Origin: Bifidobacterium choladohabitans
GTDB taxonomy: Bacteria > Actinomycetota > Actinomycetes > Actinomycetales > Bifidobacteriaceae
DNA length: 64,000 bases
NCBI RefSeq assembly: GCF_016102005.1
Contig: NZ_JACFPL010000002.1
Coordinates: forward strand, 496,001-560,000
Reading direction: 5' to 3'
Shown: piece after piece, positions 29,905 to 42,396 of the stretch
Layout: each line of letters begins with the position of its first letter
Numbering within the stretch: position 1 is the first letter of the stretch
Position numbers and translations under genes: made by a program
Notes under the pieces: generated by a model
Database searches by the model: none
What the model saw: only the letters and a program-made list of their open reading frames with translations
Told to the model about the DNA's origin: nothing

Positions 29905-32448
29905 TCAGGGACGGTTCAGATGCAGGTGGTCGGCCAGGTAGCGGCCGGTCACCGAATCCGGGTTGCGGGCCACGGATTCAGGGTCGCCCTGGGCCACGAT
30001 TCTTCCGCCCCGATCACCGCCCCCCGGGCCCATATCGACCACATGGTCGGCGTTGGCGATCATGTCCAGATCGTGCTCGATGAAGACAACCGTGGCCCCC
30101 TTGCTGACCAGACGTTCCAGCACTCCGATCAGGACGCGCACATCCAGGGGATGCAGGCCGGTGGTGGGCTCGTCCAGGACGAACATGGAGCCATTCTGCC
30201 TGCGGCCCAGCTCGTTGGACAGCTTCAGCCGCTGGGCCTCCCCGCCAGACAGGGATGGGGTGTCCTCCCCCAGGGTCAGATAGTCCAGACCCAGGTCCTT
30301 CAAGGTCTGCAAGCCTCGGCGGATGGCTGTGTACTCGCGGCCCTGTGCGAAGACCTCCAGGGCCCGGCCCACCTCCATGGCCAGCAGATCGGGCAGGCTC
30401 AGCGGCTCCTGGTGGGACGGCGTGGACAGGCGATAGTGCTCGGCCTCCGGACGGTATCGACGACCCTGACAGCTGGGACAGGTGATGGGGATGTCGGGCA
30501 GGAACTGCACGTCCAGGCTGATCTGCCCGGTTCCGTCGCACTGTGGGCAGCGCAGGGATCCGGTGTTGTATGAGAATGCCGAGATGCCGAGCTTGTCCTT
30601 TTTCGCCTGGTCAGTGGCTGCAAAGAGGCGGCGCAGCCGGTCCATGAGCCCCGAGTAGGTGGCCACCGTGGAGCGCACGTTGATGCCGATGGGCGAGGAG
30701 TCCACCAGGCGAACCCTGTCGATGCCCGCCGGATCCAGGCTATGCACATGCTTGGGCATGGGGTGGCCTTGGATGCGGGCCTGAAGGGCCGGGACCAGGG
30801 ACTCCAGGATCATGGTGGTCTTGCCGGAGCCGGATACGCCGGTCACAGCCGTCATGCACCCACGAGGAATGGCCAGATCCAGAGGGTGGACCGTGTGAAT
30901 GGGTCCTGACTGCATGCGGATCCACTCATTCCCTGCAGGCATGGGATGCCGGTCCCGTACCAAAACGGACTCGCGGCCATCCAAAAAACCGGCGATGCGT
31001 GAATCCTGATCAGCGGCGATTTTTTCAGGGGTCCCCTGGGCAAGTATCCTGCCGCCGCGCTCCCCTGCTCCGGGACCCATTTCGATCAGATAGTCGGCTG
31101 ATTGCAGAACCTTGACGTCGTGGTCGACGAAAACCACCGAATTGCCGTCGGCCAGCAGGTCGCGCATGACCCCTATCAGCCCCTCAAGGTTGGCAGGATG
31201 CAGGCCGGTCGAGGGCTCATCCAGCACATAGAGCACGCCGGTTGTCTCGTTACGCACGGCCCTGGCCAACTGGGCCCGCTGCCGCTCCCCTGTGGACAGG
31301 GAGGCGCTGGAGCGGTCCAGGGTCAGGTAGCTCAGTCCCAGCTGGATCAACCGCCTGCCCATCTCGTCCAGGGTCTTGCAGAGGGCCGAGGCCATGGGCC
31401 GCATGGGTTCGGGTAGCATGGGCGGCAGCTTCCGACCCCAGTCCAGCACCTTATCCAGGGGCCATGAGGTGACCTCGGCCAGGTTGTCCCCGTTGATCTC
31501 GGGCAGACGCGCCCGCTGGTTGAGCCGGGTACCCTTGCAGTCCGGGCAGGTCCGTTCGGTCAGGAACTTGGCGACCTTGGCCAGGCGCTTGTCGTCGTTG
31601 GCCCTCTTGAGCTCCTCGGTCACCGTCAGCCGTGCGTTGCGGAAGGTGAAGTCCAGCTCGTGGACACCCTTGATCGAAGTGATGGTGATGTGCTTCTTCT
31701 CGGCCGGCCCCTCGAAGACGATCTTCCGCTCCCGATCGGTCAGATCCCGCCAGGGCACGTCGGTGCGGACTCCGAATTCGCGAACGATGTCGGGCTGTAC
31801 GTTGAAGCCGAAGGTCCGCCAGGGCACCACGGCCCCCTGGTCGATGGTCAGGCTGTCGTCGGGAACCAGGGTGGCGTCGTCCACCTCGCGCACCGTCCCG
31901 GTCCCCTGGCAGGTGGGGCAGGCTCCCAGGGAGTTGAAGGCCAGCTCCTCGGCGCTGGGAGGCTCCACCGTAGCACCGCAGATCGGGCAGGTGATGGGCA
32001 TCTCGGCCGCCACAGCCAGGGTGGGCTCCTGGCGATGGCCATTGGGGCAGACGTGGCTGGCCAGCCGGGAGAACATCAGCCTGAGCACGTTGAGCAGCTC
32101 GGTGGCGGTGCCGAAGGTGGAGCGCATGCCGCCCACGCCCGGGCGTTGACGCAGGGCCAGTGCGGGGGGCAGGAAACGCACCGAGTCCACCTGTGGGCGC
32201 TGGGCCTGGGTCATCCGCCTCCTGGTGTAGGTGGACAGGGATTCCAGGTAGCGCCGGGAACCCTCGGCATAGAGGACCCCCAGAGCCAGGGAGGACTTGC
32301 CGGAGCCTGAGACACCGGCGATGCCCACCAGGCGGTTCAAAGGAATGTCGACATCCAGATTGCGCAGGTTGTGGACCCTGGCGCCGCGGACAAGGATGGC
32401 CTTGGGCGGTGCGGGGAGTTTCCTGCCGGTCTCCCCGCTCTCACTCAT
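29905..32448 (-). CDS. UvrA-like tandem ABC ATPase (UvrA2 class, lacking the usual UvrA length)
   Basis: Two ABC modules are visible: Walker A GVSGSGKSS at residues 45-53 with LSTGERQRAQLARAV, and a second GVSGSGKTT with LSGGEAQRLKLSNEL and FVLDEPTTGLH. Zinc-type Cys motifs CPICGAT, CPTCQGTG, CPDCKGTRL, CPQCDGTG and CPSCQGRRY are retained. The 847 residues are about 100 short of housekeeping UvrA, which fits a UvrA2 paralogue with a reduced UvrB-binding region. Relatives have been linked to DNA-damaging drug tolerance or self-resistance. Its start overlaps the aroQ stop by four bases, so it is coupled to shikimate genes. A full-length uvrA presumably exists elsewhere. Confidence 0.85.
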   Translation of the reverse strand: MSESGETGRKLPAPPKAILVRGARVHNLRNLDVDIPLNRLVGIAGVSGSGKSSLALGVLYAEGSRRYLESLSTYTRRRMTQAQRPQVDSVRFLPPALALRQRPGVGGMRSTFGTATELLNVLRLMFSRLASHVCPNGHRQEPTLAVAAEMPITCPICGATVEPPSAEELAFNSLGACPTCQGTGTVREVDDATLVPDDSLTIDQGAVVPWRTFGFNVQPDIVREFGVRTDVPWRDLTDRERKIVFEGPAEKKHITITSIKGVHELDFTFRNARLTVTEELKRANDDKRLAKVAKFLTERTCPDCKGTRLNQRARLPEINGDNLAEVTSWPLDKVLDWGRKLPPMLPEPMRPMASALCKTLDEMGRRLIQLGLSYLTLDRSSASLSTGERQRAQLARAVRNETTGVLYVLDEPSTGLHPANLEGLIGVMRDLLADGNSVVFVDHDVKVLQSADYLIEMGPGAGERGGRILAQGTPEKIAADQDSRIAGFLDGRESVLVRDRHPMPAGNEWIRMQSGPIHTVHPLDLAIPRGCMTAVTGVSGSGKTTMILESLVPALQARIQGHPMPKHVHSLDPAGIDRVRLVDSSPIGINVRSTVATYSGLMDRLRRLFAATDQAKKDKLGISAFSYNTGSLRCPQCDGTGQISLDVQFLPDIPITCPSCQGRRYRPEAEHYRLSTPSHQEPLSLPDLLAMEVGRALEVFAQGREYTAIRRGLQTLKDLGLDYLTLGEDTPSLSGGEAQRLKLSNELGRRQNGSMFVLDEPTTGLHPLDVRVLIGVLERLVSKGATVVFIEHDLDMIANADHVVDMGPGGGDRGGRIVAQGDPESVARNPDSVTGRYLADHLHLNRP

Positions 32449-32915
32449 GCGTTCTCCAGCAGGTGGGCCACAGCTTCCAGGGCCAGCCGGTAGCCGTAGA
32501 AACCCAAGCCGGTGATGGTGCCGGTTGCCACCGGCGAGATGACGCTGCGTCGGCGGAAGGCCTCCCGGGATGAAGGATTGGAAATATGGACCTCCATCAG
32601 CGGCAGCCCTGCCTGGGTGACCTGGACGGCGGCATCGGCAAGCCCATAGCTGTAGTGGGTGAAGGCGGCCGGGTTGAGCACTACGGCACTGCCTTGGTCC
32701 ACGGCCTTATGCATCCAACGGATGACCTGGCCCTCGTCATCCGATTGCAGCACCTGGACATCCAGACCCAGCTGCCGACCCCAGTCTTCGCAGTCCCGGG
32801 TCAGCGTCGCCAGATCCTGACGACCGTAGACATCGGGGTCGCGCACACCCAGCCGACCCAGGTTGGGTCCGTTGACCACCAGAACCTTCCGCCTGCCCTT
32901 GTCGGCATCCGCCAT
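32445..32915 (-). CDS. aroQ: type II 3-dehydroquinate dehydratase
   Basis: The 156-residue protein shows VNGPNLGRLGVRDPDVYG with the catalytic Tyr, NPAAFTHYSYG, and HISNPSSREAFRRRSVIS with the catalytic His. It performs the third shikimate step. Aliphatic residues replace some consensus ones, but no key residue is lost. It begins three bases after aroKB and is coupled to the uvrA paralogue downstream. Confidence 0.95.
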   Translation of the reverse strand: MADADKGRRKVLVVNGPNLGRLGVRDPDVYGRQDLATLTRDCEDWGRQLGLDVQVLQSDDEGQVIRWMHKAVDQGSAVVLNPAAFTHYSYGLADAAVQVTQAGLPLMEVHISNPSSREAFRRRSVISPVATGTITGLGFYGYRLALEAVAHLLENA

Positions 32916-32918
32916 CTG

Positions 32919-34550
32919 TCATCCCTCCTTGCGTATGGCCTGGAAGGCCTCCTTGAGCGCCGAGACCGGCGGGTCGTCCAGGTGGGTGGGTTTGCCCAAA
33001 CCATCAAGAATGATAAACCGCAACTTGTTGCCACGGGCCTTTTTGTCCCGATGCATGAGGGCAAGCACCTGGTCGAAGTCTCCCCCATTCCACCAGGTTC
33101 TCAGTCCCAGCGAAGACAGAAGCCGCCGATGATAGTCGACCGCCTCCTGATCCAGGTGGCCGGTGATCCTGGCCAGCTCGGCTGCGAAGACCATGCCCAC
33201 GGACACGGCCTGACCATGCCGCCAGGTGAAATGTTCGATCTTCTCGACGGCGTGGCCCAGGGTGTGCCCATAGTTGAGGAACTCCCGCAGGCCGGACTCC
33301 TTGAGGTCCACCGAAACGTGCCGGGCCTTGACCTCGACGGTGCGTTCGATCAGATCCTGGACCACCGTGCCCAGCCATTGGTCGGACTCCTGACCGTCAA
33401 AGGCGCGTAGGGATTCGGCCCGCTCCTCCAGCTCGCGCAGGATGCCGCCGTCCATGATGAAACCGGACTTGGCCACCTCGCCCAGCCCCTCTACGAAAAT
33501 CTCATTGGGCAGGGTCCGCAGGGTCCGCAGATCAGCCAGGACGCCGGCAGGAGTGTAGAAGCTGCCGACCAGATTCTTGCCCTGCTCCAGGTTGATGCCG
33601 GTTTTGCCGCCGGTGGAGGCATCTACCATGGCCAGTAGGGAGGTGGGGCAGTTCACATAACGGATGCCCCGCATCCAGGTGGCGGCGATGAACCCGGCCT
33701 GGTCTGTGGCCGCTCCCCCGCCCAGCCCCACCACGGCGTCGGAACGGGTGAAGCCTTCGGTTGCCAGGCGCTCCCAGATGCCCTGGCTGACCTGGATGGT
33801 CTTGCCGGCCTCCGCGTCGGGAATGGTCAGATCCACCACCTGATACCCGGCCTGGCGGAGCAGGGCCCGGGCATGGTCGGAATGGCGCTGGACAGGCTGG
33901 GTATGAATCAGGGCCACCCTCATGGTCTGGTCGCCAAGCAGCTCATGCAGTCGCCCGGTCACCCCGGCGCCGATCCTCACATCGTAGGGGTCGGGACCGC
34001 TGACGTGAACCACCCGCTCAGTCAGGGCATCGGCCAGCCGTCTGGCCAGGGCACGGGGGGTGGTGTTCCTGGATTTGAGGGTGATGGTGGCCAGCTCCTG
34101 ATAGACGCTGCGGCGCTCGCGATAGAGAGCCATCCAGCGCTCCGATGCGCCGCCGCGAAGAAGGGGGCGATGATCCGACCGTGCCGCCCGGCTGACCCCC
34201 TCCTCCGGGTCGATCTGTAGGTAGACCACAGCACCGCCTGCCCGCCGATAGTCCTGCAGCGCCTGGAAGACCTCGGTGCTCATGGGAGCCCCTCCCCCCA
34301 GGGACAGGATGCCGCCGGGGAAATCCTTCAAAAGGTCCTGGATCGCCCGGGTCTCCATTTCACGGAAAGCCTGCTCGCCCTGAGTGTCGAAGATCTCGCT
34401 GACCGACCGACCTGCTTCTTGTTCGATGCACTGGTCGGTATCCCGGAAGGGCGCCTTGATCAGGGCGGCCGTCTCCCTGCCCAGCCGGGTCTTGCCCGCA
34501 CCCGGCATGCCGATGACGACGGCCCTGGGCATACTGCTGCTTTCAATCAT
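32919..34550 (-). CDS. aroKB: bifunctional shikimate kinase/3-dehydroquinate synthase
   Basis: A 543-residue fusion. Residues about 8-178 are shikimate kinase with Walker A GMPGAGKT (14-21), the shikimate-binding FRDTD (residues 35-39) and LSLGGGAP. Residues about 180-543 are 3-dehydroquinate synthase with [34 protein letters not shown] and the metal-binding [11 protein letters not shown]. The two activities are steps 5 and 2 of the pathway. The start is ATG 34550, 14 bases after the aroC stop; the upstream frame extension lies within aroC and is not needed. Such fusions are known in bifidobacteria. Confidence 0.94.
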   Translation of the reverse strand: MIESSSMPRAVVIGMPGAGKTRLGRETAALIKAPFRDTDQCIEQEAGRSVSEIFDTQGEQAFREMETRAIQDLLKDFPGGILSLGGGAPMSTEVFQALQDYRRAGGAVVYLQIDPEEGVSRAARSDHRPLLRGGASERWMALYRERRSVYQELATITLKSRNTTPRALARRLADALTERVVHVSGPDPYDVRIGAGVTGRLHELLGDQTMRVALIHTQPVQRHSDHARALLRQAGYQVVDLTIPDAEAGKTIQVSQGIWERLATEGFTRSDAVVGLGGGAATDQAGFIAATWMRGIRYVNCPTSLLAMVDASTGGKTGINLEQGKNLVGSFYTPAGVLADLRTLRTLPNEIFVEGLGEVAKSGFIMDGGILRELEERAESLRAFDGQESDQWLGTVVQDLIERTVEVKARHVSVDLKESGLREFLNYGHTLGHAVEKIEHFTWRHGQAVSVGMVFAAELARITGHLDQEAVDYHRRLLSSLGLRTWWNGGDFDQVLALMHRDKKARGNKLRFIILDGLGKPTHLDDPPVSALKEAFQAIRKEG

Positions 34551-34563
34551 GCGATTCCGCCCC

Positions 34564-35757
34564 TCACCGCAGATGCTCGGGCCAGGACTTGAGGTAGGCC
34601 TGGGCGTTGCGCCGAACCTCCTCGAGCGAGTCACCACCGAACTTCTCCAAGGCGAAGCGCGCCAGTGTCAGGTTCATCATGGCTTCGCCGATCACCGCGG
34701 CGGCAGGCACGGCGGTCACATCGGAACGCTGATGGATGGCCTGGGCAGGCTGGCCGGTGGCCACATCCACCGTGCGAAGGGCCCGGGGCACCGAGGAGAT
34801 GGGCTTCATGGCGGCCCTGACCCTGATGGGCTGGCCATTGGATGTGCCACCCTCCAGACCGCCTGCATGGTTGCTGAGTCTGCGGATGGTACCGTCAGGA
34901 CCGGGCTCCATCTCGTCATGGGCCTGTGATCCCGGGCGGTCAGCCTCCCTGAATCCATCGCCGATTTCCACGCCCTTGATGGCCTGAATGCCCATGAAGG
35001 CGCTGGCCAGGGCCGCATCCAGACGTCGGTCGTCCTCCACGTAGGTGCCCAGCCCCGCAGGCACACCATAGGCAATGACCTCGAAGACCCCGCCGGCGGT
35101 GTCGCCGTCCTTCTTGATCTGGTCGATTCTGGCCATCATCCGCTTCTCGGCATCCTTGTCCAGGGTCCTGACCGGAGAGGCATCTAGGGCGGGTCCGTCC
35201 TCAGGGCCGGGCGTGACCTCATGCCCCTCCAGGCCGACCCCGGCTATGGAGATGACATGGGAAACGGTCCGTATCCCCAGGGCCTGCTGCAGGAAGTCGG
35301 CGGCCACCGATCCCAGTGCCACTCGGGATGCGGTCTCCCTGGCAGAGGAGCGCTCTAGGACCGGACGCGCATCCGTAAACCCGTACTTGCGCATGCCGGT
35401 CAGATCGGCGTGGCCGGGCCTGGGCCTGGTCAGGGGGGCGTTGCGACCGGTCGCCGGGGACTCCTGATCGGCGGGCAGCTCGTCCACGCTCATGATGCGC
35501 TCCCACTTGGGCCACTCCGTGTTGCCGATCTCGATGGCCACCGGTGAACCGAGCGTCCGTCCATGCCTGACCCCGGTCAGCAGACGCACCTTGTCCTGTT
35601 CAAAGCCCATCCTAGCCCCGCGACCATAGCCCAGCCGACGACGGGCCAGGGCCGATTCGATATCCTTGGTGGATACGGCGACTCCTGCGGGCAGACCCTC
35701 CATCATGGCCACCAGGGCCTCTCCGTGGGATTCCCCTGCCGTCTGCCAGCGTAACAT
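34564..35757 (-). CDS. aroC: chorismate synthase
   Basis: The protein is about 397 residues. It has all three family signatures: [18 protein letters not shown] near the N-terminus, [11 protein letters not shown] with [18 protein letters not shown], and the [12 protein letters not shown]-like region ([16 protein letters not shown]). It converts EPSP to chorismate with reduced FMN. ATG 35757 is chosen because GAGGAG stands seven bases ahead; the TTG two codons earlier is less likely. It is the first gene of aroC-aroKB-aroQ-uvrA2. aroE, often just upstream in relatives, is not here. Confidence 0.96.
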   Translation of the reverse strand: MLRWQTAGESHGEALVAMMEGLPAGVAVSTKDIESALARRRLGYGRGARMGFEQDKVRLLTGVRHGRTLGSPVAIEIGNTEWPKWERIMSVDELPADQESPATGRNAPLTRPRPGHADLTGMRKYGFTDARPVLERSSARETASRVALGSVAADFLQQALGIRTVSHVISIAGVGLEGHEVTPGPEDGPALDASPVRTLDKDAEKRMMARIDQIKKDGDTAGGVFEVIAYGVPAGLGTYVEDDRRLDAALASAFMGIQAIKGVEIGDGFREADRPGSQAHDEMEPGPDGTIRRLSNHAGGLEGGTSNGQPIRVRAAMKPISSVPRALRTVDVATGQPAQAIHQRSDVTAVPAAAVIGEAMMNLTLARFALEKFGGDSLEEVRRNAQAYLKSWPEHLR

Positions 35758-35802
35758 ATTCAAGCTCCTCGTTCGTTCCTCGTTTGCCAGGTTAGGGCTA
35801 CC

Positions 35803-35808
35803 TATGAT
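35803..35808 (+). promoter_or_regulatory. -10 element suggesting a leaderless prepilin peptidase mRNA
   Basis: TATGAT ends 11 bases before ATG 35820 and no Shine-Dalgarno lies between them. Transcription would start at or next to the start codon. Confidence 0.4.
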
Positions 35809-35819
35809 TATCTTAGAAG

Positions 35820-36293
35820 ATGGTCTACCTCATCCCAGCGCCGGGACTGCTGACCGCCCTCCTCCTGGCCCTGATCGACATCCGCTCCCGGCGAGTCCCA
35901 CGTCTTCTGGTGCTCTTGGGACTGGTGCTGCAGGCTGTGACCCTGCTGGGCTTCTCCCTGATCCAGGGTCGTCCTATGCTGCTGGTGCAGTGCCTGCTGC
36001 TGACTCTGGCATGTACAGGCCTTCAGCTCCTGCTGGCCCTGGTCCGACCCGGCGCCCTGGGACTGGGCGATGTGACGGCAACGGGTCTGGTGGCCCTGAG
36101 CCTGTCTGTTCTGGGATGGACGGCCATCCTGGTCTGGTGGCTGATGATGGGCCTGCTGGGGCTGGCCGCCCTGGCTCTGGTCTGGTTGGCCCGTCGCCGC
36201 GGGTCGGTCAGGACAGACGACCCTCTCTCGCTGGCCTACGTCCCGGTCATCCTGGCCGCAGCGGTGGTGGCCCTGATCATCGAAGCCCTCTAG
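35820..36293 (+). CDS. A24-family prepilin peptidase (short form)
   Basis: The 157-residue membrane protein has about five hydrophobic segments. The two catalytic Asp motifs of type IV prepilin peptidases are present: [11 protein letters not shown] near residue 20 and [10 protein letters not shown] around residue 83 (the GxGD site). The N-terminal methylase domain and its cysteines are absent, as in short TadV/FlaK-like forms. It should cleave prepilin-like leaders of Tad or competence-type pili, but no pilin genes are nearby. It is the only rightward gene in a long leftward run. Confidence 0.85.
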   Translation: MVYLIPAPGLLTALLLALIDIRSRRVPRLLVLLGLVLQAVTLLGFSLIQGRPMLLVQCLLLTLACTGLQLLLALVRPGALGLGDVTATGLVALSLSVLGWTAILVWWLMMGLLGLAALALVWLARRRGSVRTDDPLSLAYVPVILAAAVVALIIEAL

Positions 36294-36323
36294 GACCGGC
36301 AACTGGGATCCAGGGACAAGGCG

Positions 36324-37520
36324 CTACCTGCCCTGCTCGTTGTGCTGGGACTCCCAGGCCTTGTACTCCTTGACGTCGCGGTTGAACTGATCCGGGTTGT
36401 CGCTGAACCTGGTCTCTCCCGTGTCCATGTTGACGGTCACGAAATAGAGCCAATCGCCTGACTCGGGGTGCATGACCGCCTGGATGGCCTCGTCTCCCGG
36501 GCTGCCGATGGGGCCTGGTGGCAGACCCTGATGGACCCTGGTGTTGTAGGGGTCGTTGGCATTCTTCAGCATGGCATCGGTCAGCTTCAAGGCGGAGACA
36601 TTGTTGGAGTAGGCCACGGTGCTGTCCATGCCCAGGGGCATTCCCTTGGCCAATCGGTTTTCGATGACCCGGGCCACCTTGCTGTAGTATTCCGACTTGT
36701 TTACCTCGGCCTCGGTGATGGAGGCCGTGTTGAGTATGGTCTGCCGCTCCTGGCCACCTGGCACGCCCAACTGGTCCAGGTGCTCGATCCGCTTGGAGAC
36801 CAGGTTGCCCAGGATGGCCTTGGCCGAACCTGCCTTGCGTACGTCGTACTCGCCAGGCTGCAGCCAACCCTCGAAGTTGCCCTGCGCCTCCTGGGGCAGG
36901 ATGTCCTCGCCCTTGGCCTGAATCAGGGCGTCGAATTCGCTCTGCGGAACCCCGGAGAGCTGGGCGGCCCGGGCGACCACATCGCGGACCCGCTCGCCGG
37001 CCCTCACCTGCAGGAAGCCTCCGGCCTTGCTTCGGTCGGTCAGAATGGCCACCACGTCAGAGGCCTTCATCCGCAGACGCAGATCGAAGGTGCCGGGCAG
37101 GAGCCTGGATTCGGACTGTGCGCTGGTGATGGCGTGCAGGAAGGCAGCCGTGGATTTGACCACCCCGGCCTTGACCAGGTTGGCACCCACCTGATCAGCC
37201 CCCTGGCCACTCTCGACCGTGAACTCCAGGGGCTGTCCGCCCGGGCCTGGATAGTCGGGGGCGACCTCCTTGGTGGCTACGATCCGTGGGGCGCCATGGC
37301 GCAGTCCGCCCACCAGGATCACCACGCAGGAGGTGGCCAGCACAACAGCCAGGGTGACGATGACGATCATGATCTGCTTGCGATGTTTGCGTCTCTCCCG
37401 CCGACGGCGCATCTCACGACGTGAACGAGGAGGACGCGGCGGCATAGCGGAAACCGGGGCCTGCCCGTCGGCAACCCACTGGACCTTGTCCTGGAAGAAA
37501 TCCTGCATGTCGTCGGCCAA
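36324..37520 (-). CDS. mltG: endolytic murein transglycosylase MltG
   Basis: The 398-residue protein has a basic cytoplasmic N-terminus (RRSRREMRRRRERRKHRKQ region), one membrane helix at residues 49-72, a LysM-like domain, and the YceG domain with catalytic Glu270 in ASITEAEVN. It cuts nascent glycan strands and sets their length. It starts at TTG 37520, which overlaps nothing but directly follows the ruvX stop; AAGGAG inside ruvX supports it over ATG 37508. Confidence 0.92.
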   Translation of the reverse strand: MADDMQDFFQDKVQWVADGQAPVSAMPPRPPRSRREMRRRRERRKHRKQIMIVIVTLAVVLATSCVVILVGGLRHGAPRIVATKEVAPDYPGPGGQPLEFTVESGQGADQVGANLVKAGVVKSTAAFLHAITSAQSESRLLPGTFDLRLRMKASDVVAILTDRSKAGGFLQVRAGERVRDVVARAAQLSGVPQSEFDALIQAKGEDILPQEAQGNFEGWLQPGEYDVRKAGSAKAILGNLVSKRIEHLDQLGVPGGQERQTILNTASITEAEVNKSEYYSKVARVIENRLAKGMPLGMDSTVAYSNNVSALKLTDAMLKNANDPYNTRVHQGLPPGPIGSPGDEAIQAVMHPESGDWLYFVTVNMDTGETRFSDNPDQFNRDVKEYKAWESQHNEQGR

Positions 37521-38003
37521 TTAGCACTCCTTGTCGGCACGTTGGTCGTCCAGGGCCGACTGCAACAGCACAACAGCGGACTGCTGATCGACCACGGGAC
37601 GATGTCTTCGCCCGTCCACGCGGGCATCATACAGCTGACGATGGGCGCTGACGGTCGTCAGTCGTTCGTCTCGCAATACTACACTGGGCAGCTGCTCAGG
37701 GGCAATGTCGGCATCGTATGCATCCTCCTGCAGACGACTGGTCAGGGCACGCACCCAACGGGCCGCCTTTTTGGCGCTGCGACCAGCCTGGCCGCTCAGA
37801 AGCAGGGGGTGTCCGACCACGACTCGGGACACGCACTTGTCCATAATCAGGTCTTCCACCTGGTCCAGGGCCTGAAAGTAGTCGCCCTGAACCCTGATGT
37901 TGCCAGCGGGAAAGGCCAGGGTCAGCTCCGGGTCCGACAGGGCCAGACCCACCCTGGCTTCGCCAAGATCCACCCCCAGCCACACGGCTGTCTGTGATCC
38001 CAC
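37521..38003 (-). CDS. ruvX: YqgF/RuvX family pre-16S rRNA nuclease or Holliday junction resolvase
   Basis: A 160-residue RNase H-fold protein with GVDLGEARVGLALSDPELTLAFP at the N-terminus, VVGHPLLLSGQAG in the middle and RLTTVSAHRQL near the C-terminus. In other bacteria it trims the 16S 5' end and has been proposed as a resolvase. GTG 38003 lies eight bases after the alaS stop. The alaS-ruvX-mltG order is a common actinobacterial arrangement. Confidence 0.92.
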   Translation of the reverse strand: MGSQTAVWLGVDLGEARVGLALSDPELTLAFPAGNIRVQGDYFQALDQVEDLIMDKCVSRVVVGHPLLLSGQAGRSAKKAARWVRALTSRLQEDAYDADIAPEQLPSVVLRDERLTTVSAHRQLYDARVDGRRHRPVVDQQSAVVLLQSALDDQRADKEC

Positions 38004-38011
38004 GGGAGAGC

Positions 38012-40693
<2,682 letters not shown>

Positions 40694-40859
40694 GCTGCTT
40701 CTGCTCCTTCAGACCCGGTGAACGCCGAGGGGATAACGGGTCGTCCAAATGACTCGGTTGTCCGGGGTGCGAACAGGTCGCCCGCACTCCGGACTCTTAG
40801 CTGAATATGGTGATTTTACACCGGCCAGGCGCATCTGTCCTGGCCTGTCCGCCCCAGGC

Positions 40860-41099
40860 TCAGCCCTGGAAACGGTCCAGATAGCGGCGGTCCAGCTCAT
40901 CCTGCCGCTGGTGCATGGTCTGGGTGAACTGGCGTACCAGGCCGGACAGGGTCCGTGAGGCCACCTGGTCCTGGTCCTCGCCCAGCACGAATTCCCTTGC
41001 ACGCTTGGGGGTATTGGCCCTGACATAGGCCTCGGCCTTGGTCACCAGGACTACGCCTGCCGTGACGCCCAGGCCCATCCAGAAGATCCGTTTGAACAT
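40860..41099 (-). CDS. small membrane-anchored protein of unknown function
   Basis: The 79-residue protein has one N-terminal hydrophobic segment (residues 5-22, FWMGLGVTAGVVLVTKA). A basic stretch (NTPKRAREFVLGE) and an amphipathic C-terminal helix rich in Gln and Arg follow. It resembles the small actinobacterial proteins regularly found between a DUF948 gene and alaS. Its ATG overlaps the DUF948 stop by one base, so the two are made together. Confidence 0.7.
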   Translation of the reverse strand: MFKRIFWMGLGVTAGVVLVTKAEAYVRANTPKRAREFVLGEDQDQVASRTLSGLVRQFTQTMHQRQDELDRRYLDRFQG

Positions 41100-41530
41100 C
41101 AGCGGGTACCCCCCTCGTTCCCTTGGCCGTCATTGGCCTTTTTTGCTGTGGAGGACTTGGATTCGGCGCTGTTGCGGCCACCAGAAAGGAATGACGAGAT
41201 CGTCTTGCGCAGGGCATAGAGGAAGGCTGCCACTTTGATGACCGGCTTGCCCAGCATCGATCCGTACAGGTCGGTCAGGGCGCCGAGGTTGCCTGCCGTG
41301 GTCGAGGCCGCTGCGGAGATGCGATTGACGTCGGTCAGGGTCTGGTTGAGCTGGGTGACCGTGCTGGTGGACTCGTCCAGGGTGGGCACGACATGGTCGC
41401 CCGCCTGCTTGATGGTCTGTGCCAGCTGGTCGAAGAGCTTCCCTAGACGAATCAGGGGATAGATCAGAAACCCTGCCAGGATAGCGAAGGCAATGGCCGC
41501 TATCAGGCCGGCAATCTGTCCTACGTCCAT
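41099..41530 (-). CDS. DUF948 domain membrane protein
   Basis: The 143-residue protein has an N-terminal membrane helix (residues 6-26) followed by a predicted coiled region rich in Thr, Gln and Ser (DESTSTVTQLNQTLTDVNRI), which is characteristic of DUF948. A hydrophilic Lys/Ser tail closes it. The fold recalls methyl-accepting-like helices, but no function is established. It is positioned upstream of alaS as in many Gram-positive actinobacteria. GAGAGG precedes ATG 41530. Confidence 0.8.
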   Translation of the reverse strand: MDVGQIAGLIAAIAFAILAGFLIYPLIRLGKLFDQLAQTIKQAGDHVVPTLDESTSTVTQLNQTLTDVNRISAAASTTAGNLGALTDLYGSMLGKPVIKVAAFLYALRKTISSFLSGGRNSAESKSSTAKKANDGQGNEGGTR

Positions 41531-41622
41531 CTGCTACCTCTCTTCCATTGGTACGATACTGGGGACAACGCTAGCACGCGCCGTCTATCAGACCAGGCCA
41601 TGACCGGCCGGTTGAAGCCGGT

Positions 41623-42291
41623 TCAACGGTTGAAGGACCGAACCTGCAGGGCGCGCTCAAAGGGGGCCTCCGTATCGAAGTCGAATATGGTGACGCTTCC
41701 GTTGCTCGGGCGGCTGCTGGTGTCATAACGCCCGCCGCCGAATCGGTTGACCAGACTGAGCAGGGTGTTGCCGTGCGAGATCAGCAGGACACGGTCGCCA
41801 TCTTTCAGATGCGGGTCAGCGGCAATCAGTGCGAATCCGCCGGCAATGCGCGTCCAGTACTCGCTGTCGGACTCCGCGTCACCGAAGGGATCGGCCTCCT
41901 TGAGGAAGTCCCTGGTAGCCGCAAGGCCGAACTGATCCACAATCTGCTGGTAGGTTCCCGCCCCATGAGGCGCGCCTGCGGCCCACCAGGCCATGGCCAT
42001 GTCCTGCCCCTCGAAGTAGCCGTAGAACTGCTCGCGGAAGTGGCTGTCGCTGACCGGCTCAGGCTTCTTCTCCGACTGGTTCTGGTCCAGGATTCTGCGG
42101 ACTGTCTCCTGGGCGCGTGTGGTGTCCGAGCAGTAGGCGGCAGCAAAGTTCACCTTGCTCAATTTATGGCCCGCACGGTCGGCATCCTCCAGCCCCGATG
42201 CAGTCAGCGGCGAGTTGGACCAGCCTTGAAGACGGTTGTAGCGGTTGAAATAGGTCTGCCCATGGCGGACGGCATACAGATGGAGCAACAT
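41623..42291 (-). CDS. histidine phosphatase family protein
   Basis: The 222-residue protein opens AVRHGQTYFNRYNRLQGWSN, the phosphoglycerate mutase-like RHG catalytic motif, with the second catalytic His in LLISHGNTLLSLV. A long middle section (residues 85-150) suggests phosphatase rather than a glycolytic mutase role. Substrate is unknown. GATAAT just seven bases before the ATG could mean a leaderless transcript. Confidence 0.85.
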   Translation of the reverse strand: MLLHLYAVRHGQTYFNRYNRLQGWSNSPLTASGLEDADRAGHKLSKVNFAAAYCSDTTRAQETVRRILDQNQSEKKPEPVSDSHFREQFYGYFEGQDMAMAWWAAGAPHGAGTYQQIVDQFGLAATRDFLKEADPFGDAESDSEYWTRIAGGFALIAADPHLKDGDRVLLISHGNTLLSLVNRFGGGRYDTSSRPSNGSVTIFDFDTEAPFERALQVRSFNR

Positions 42292-42342
42292 GCCCCCATT
42301 ATCCCACCCATGTCCCAGCAGGCTCGGCAGATCCTGACATGC

Positions 42343-42370
42343 AAAAGGCCCCGGACGGACCGGGGCCTCA
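42343..42370 (-). terminator. rho-independent terminator of rpsD
   Basis: GAGGCCCCGG and CCGGGGCCTT form a tight stem on the minus strand followed by TTTTGC, 27 bases past the rpsD stop. Confidence 0.85.
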
Positions 42371-42396
42371 AAGTTACTAGTGGAAGTTCCTAGTGG

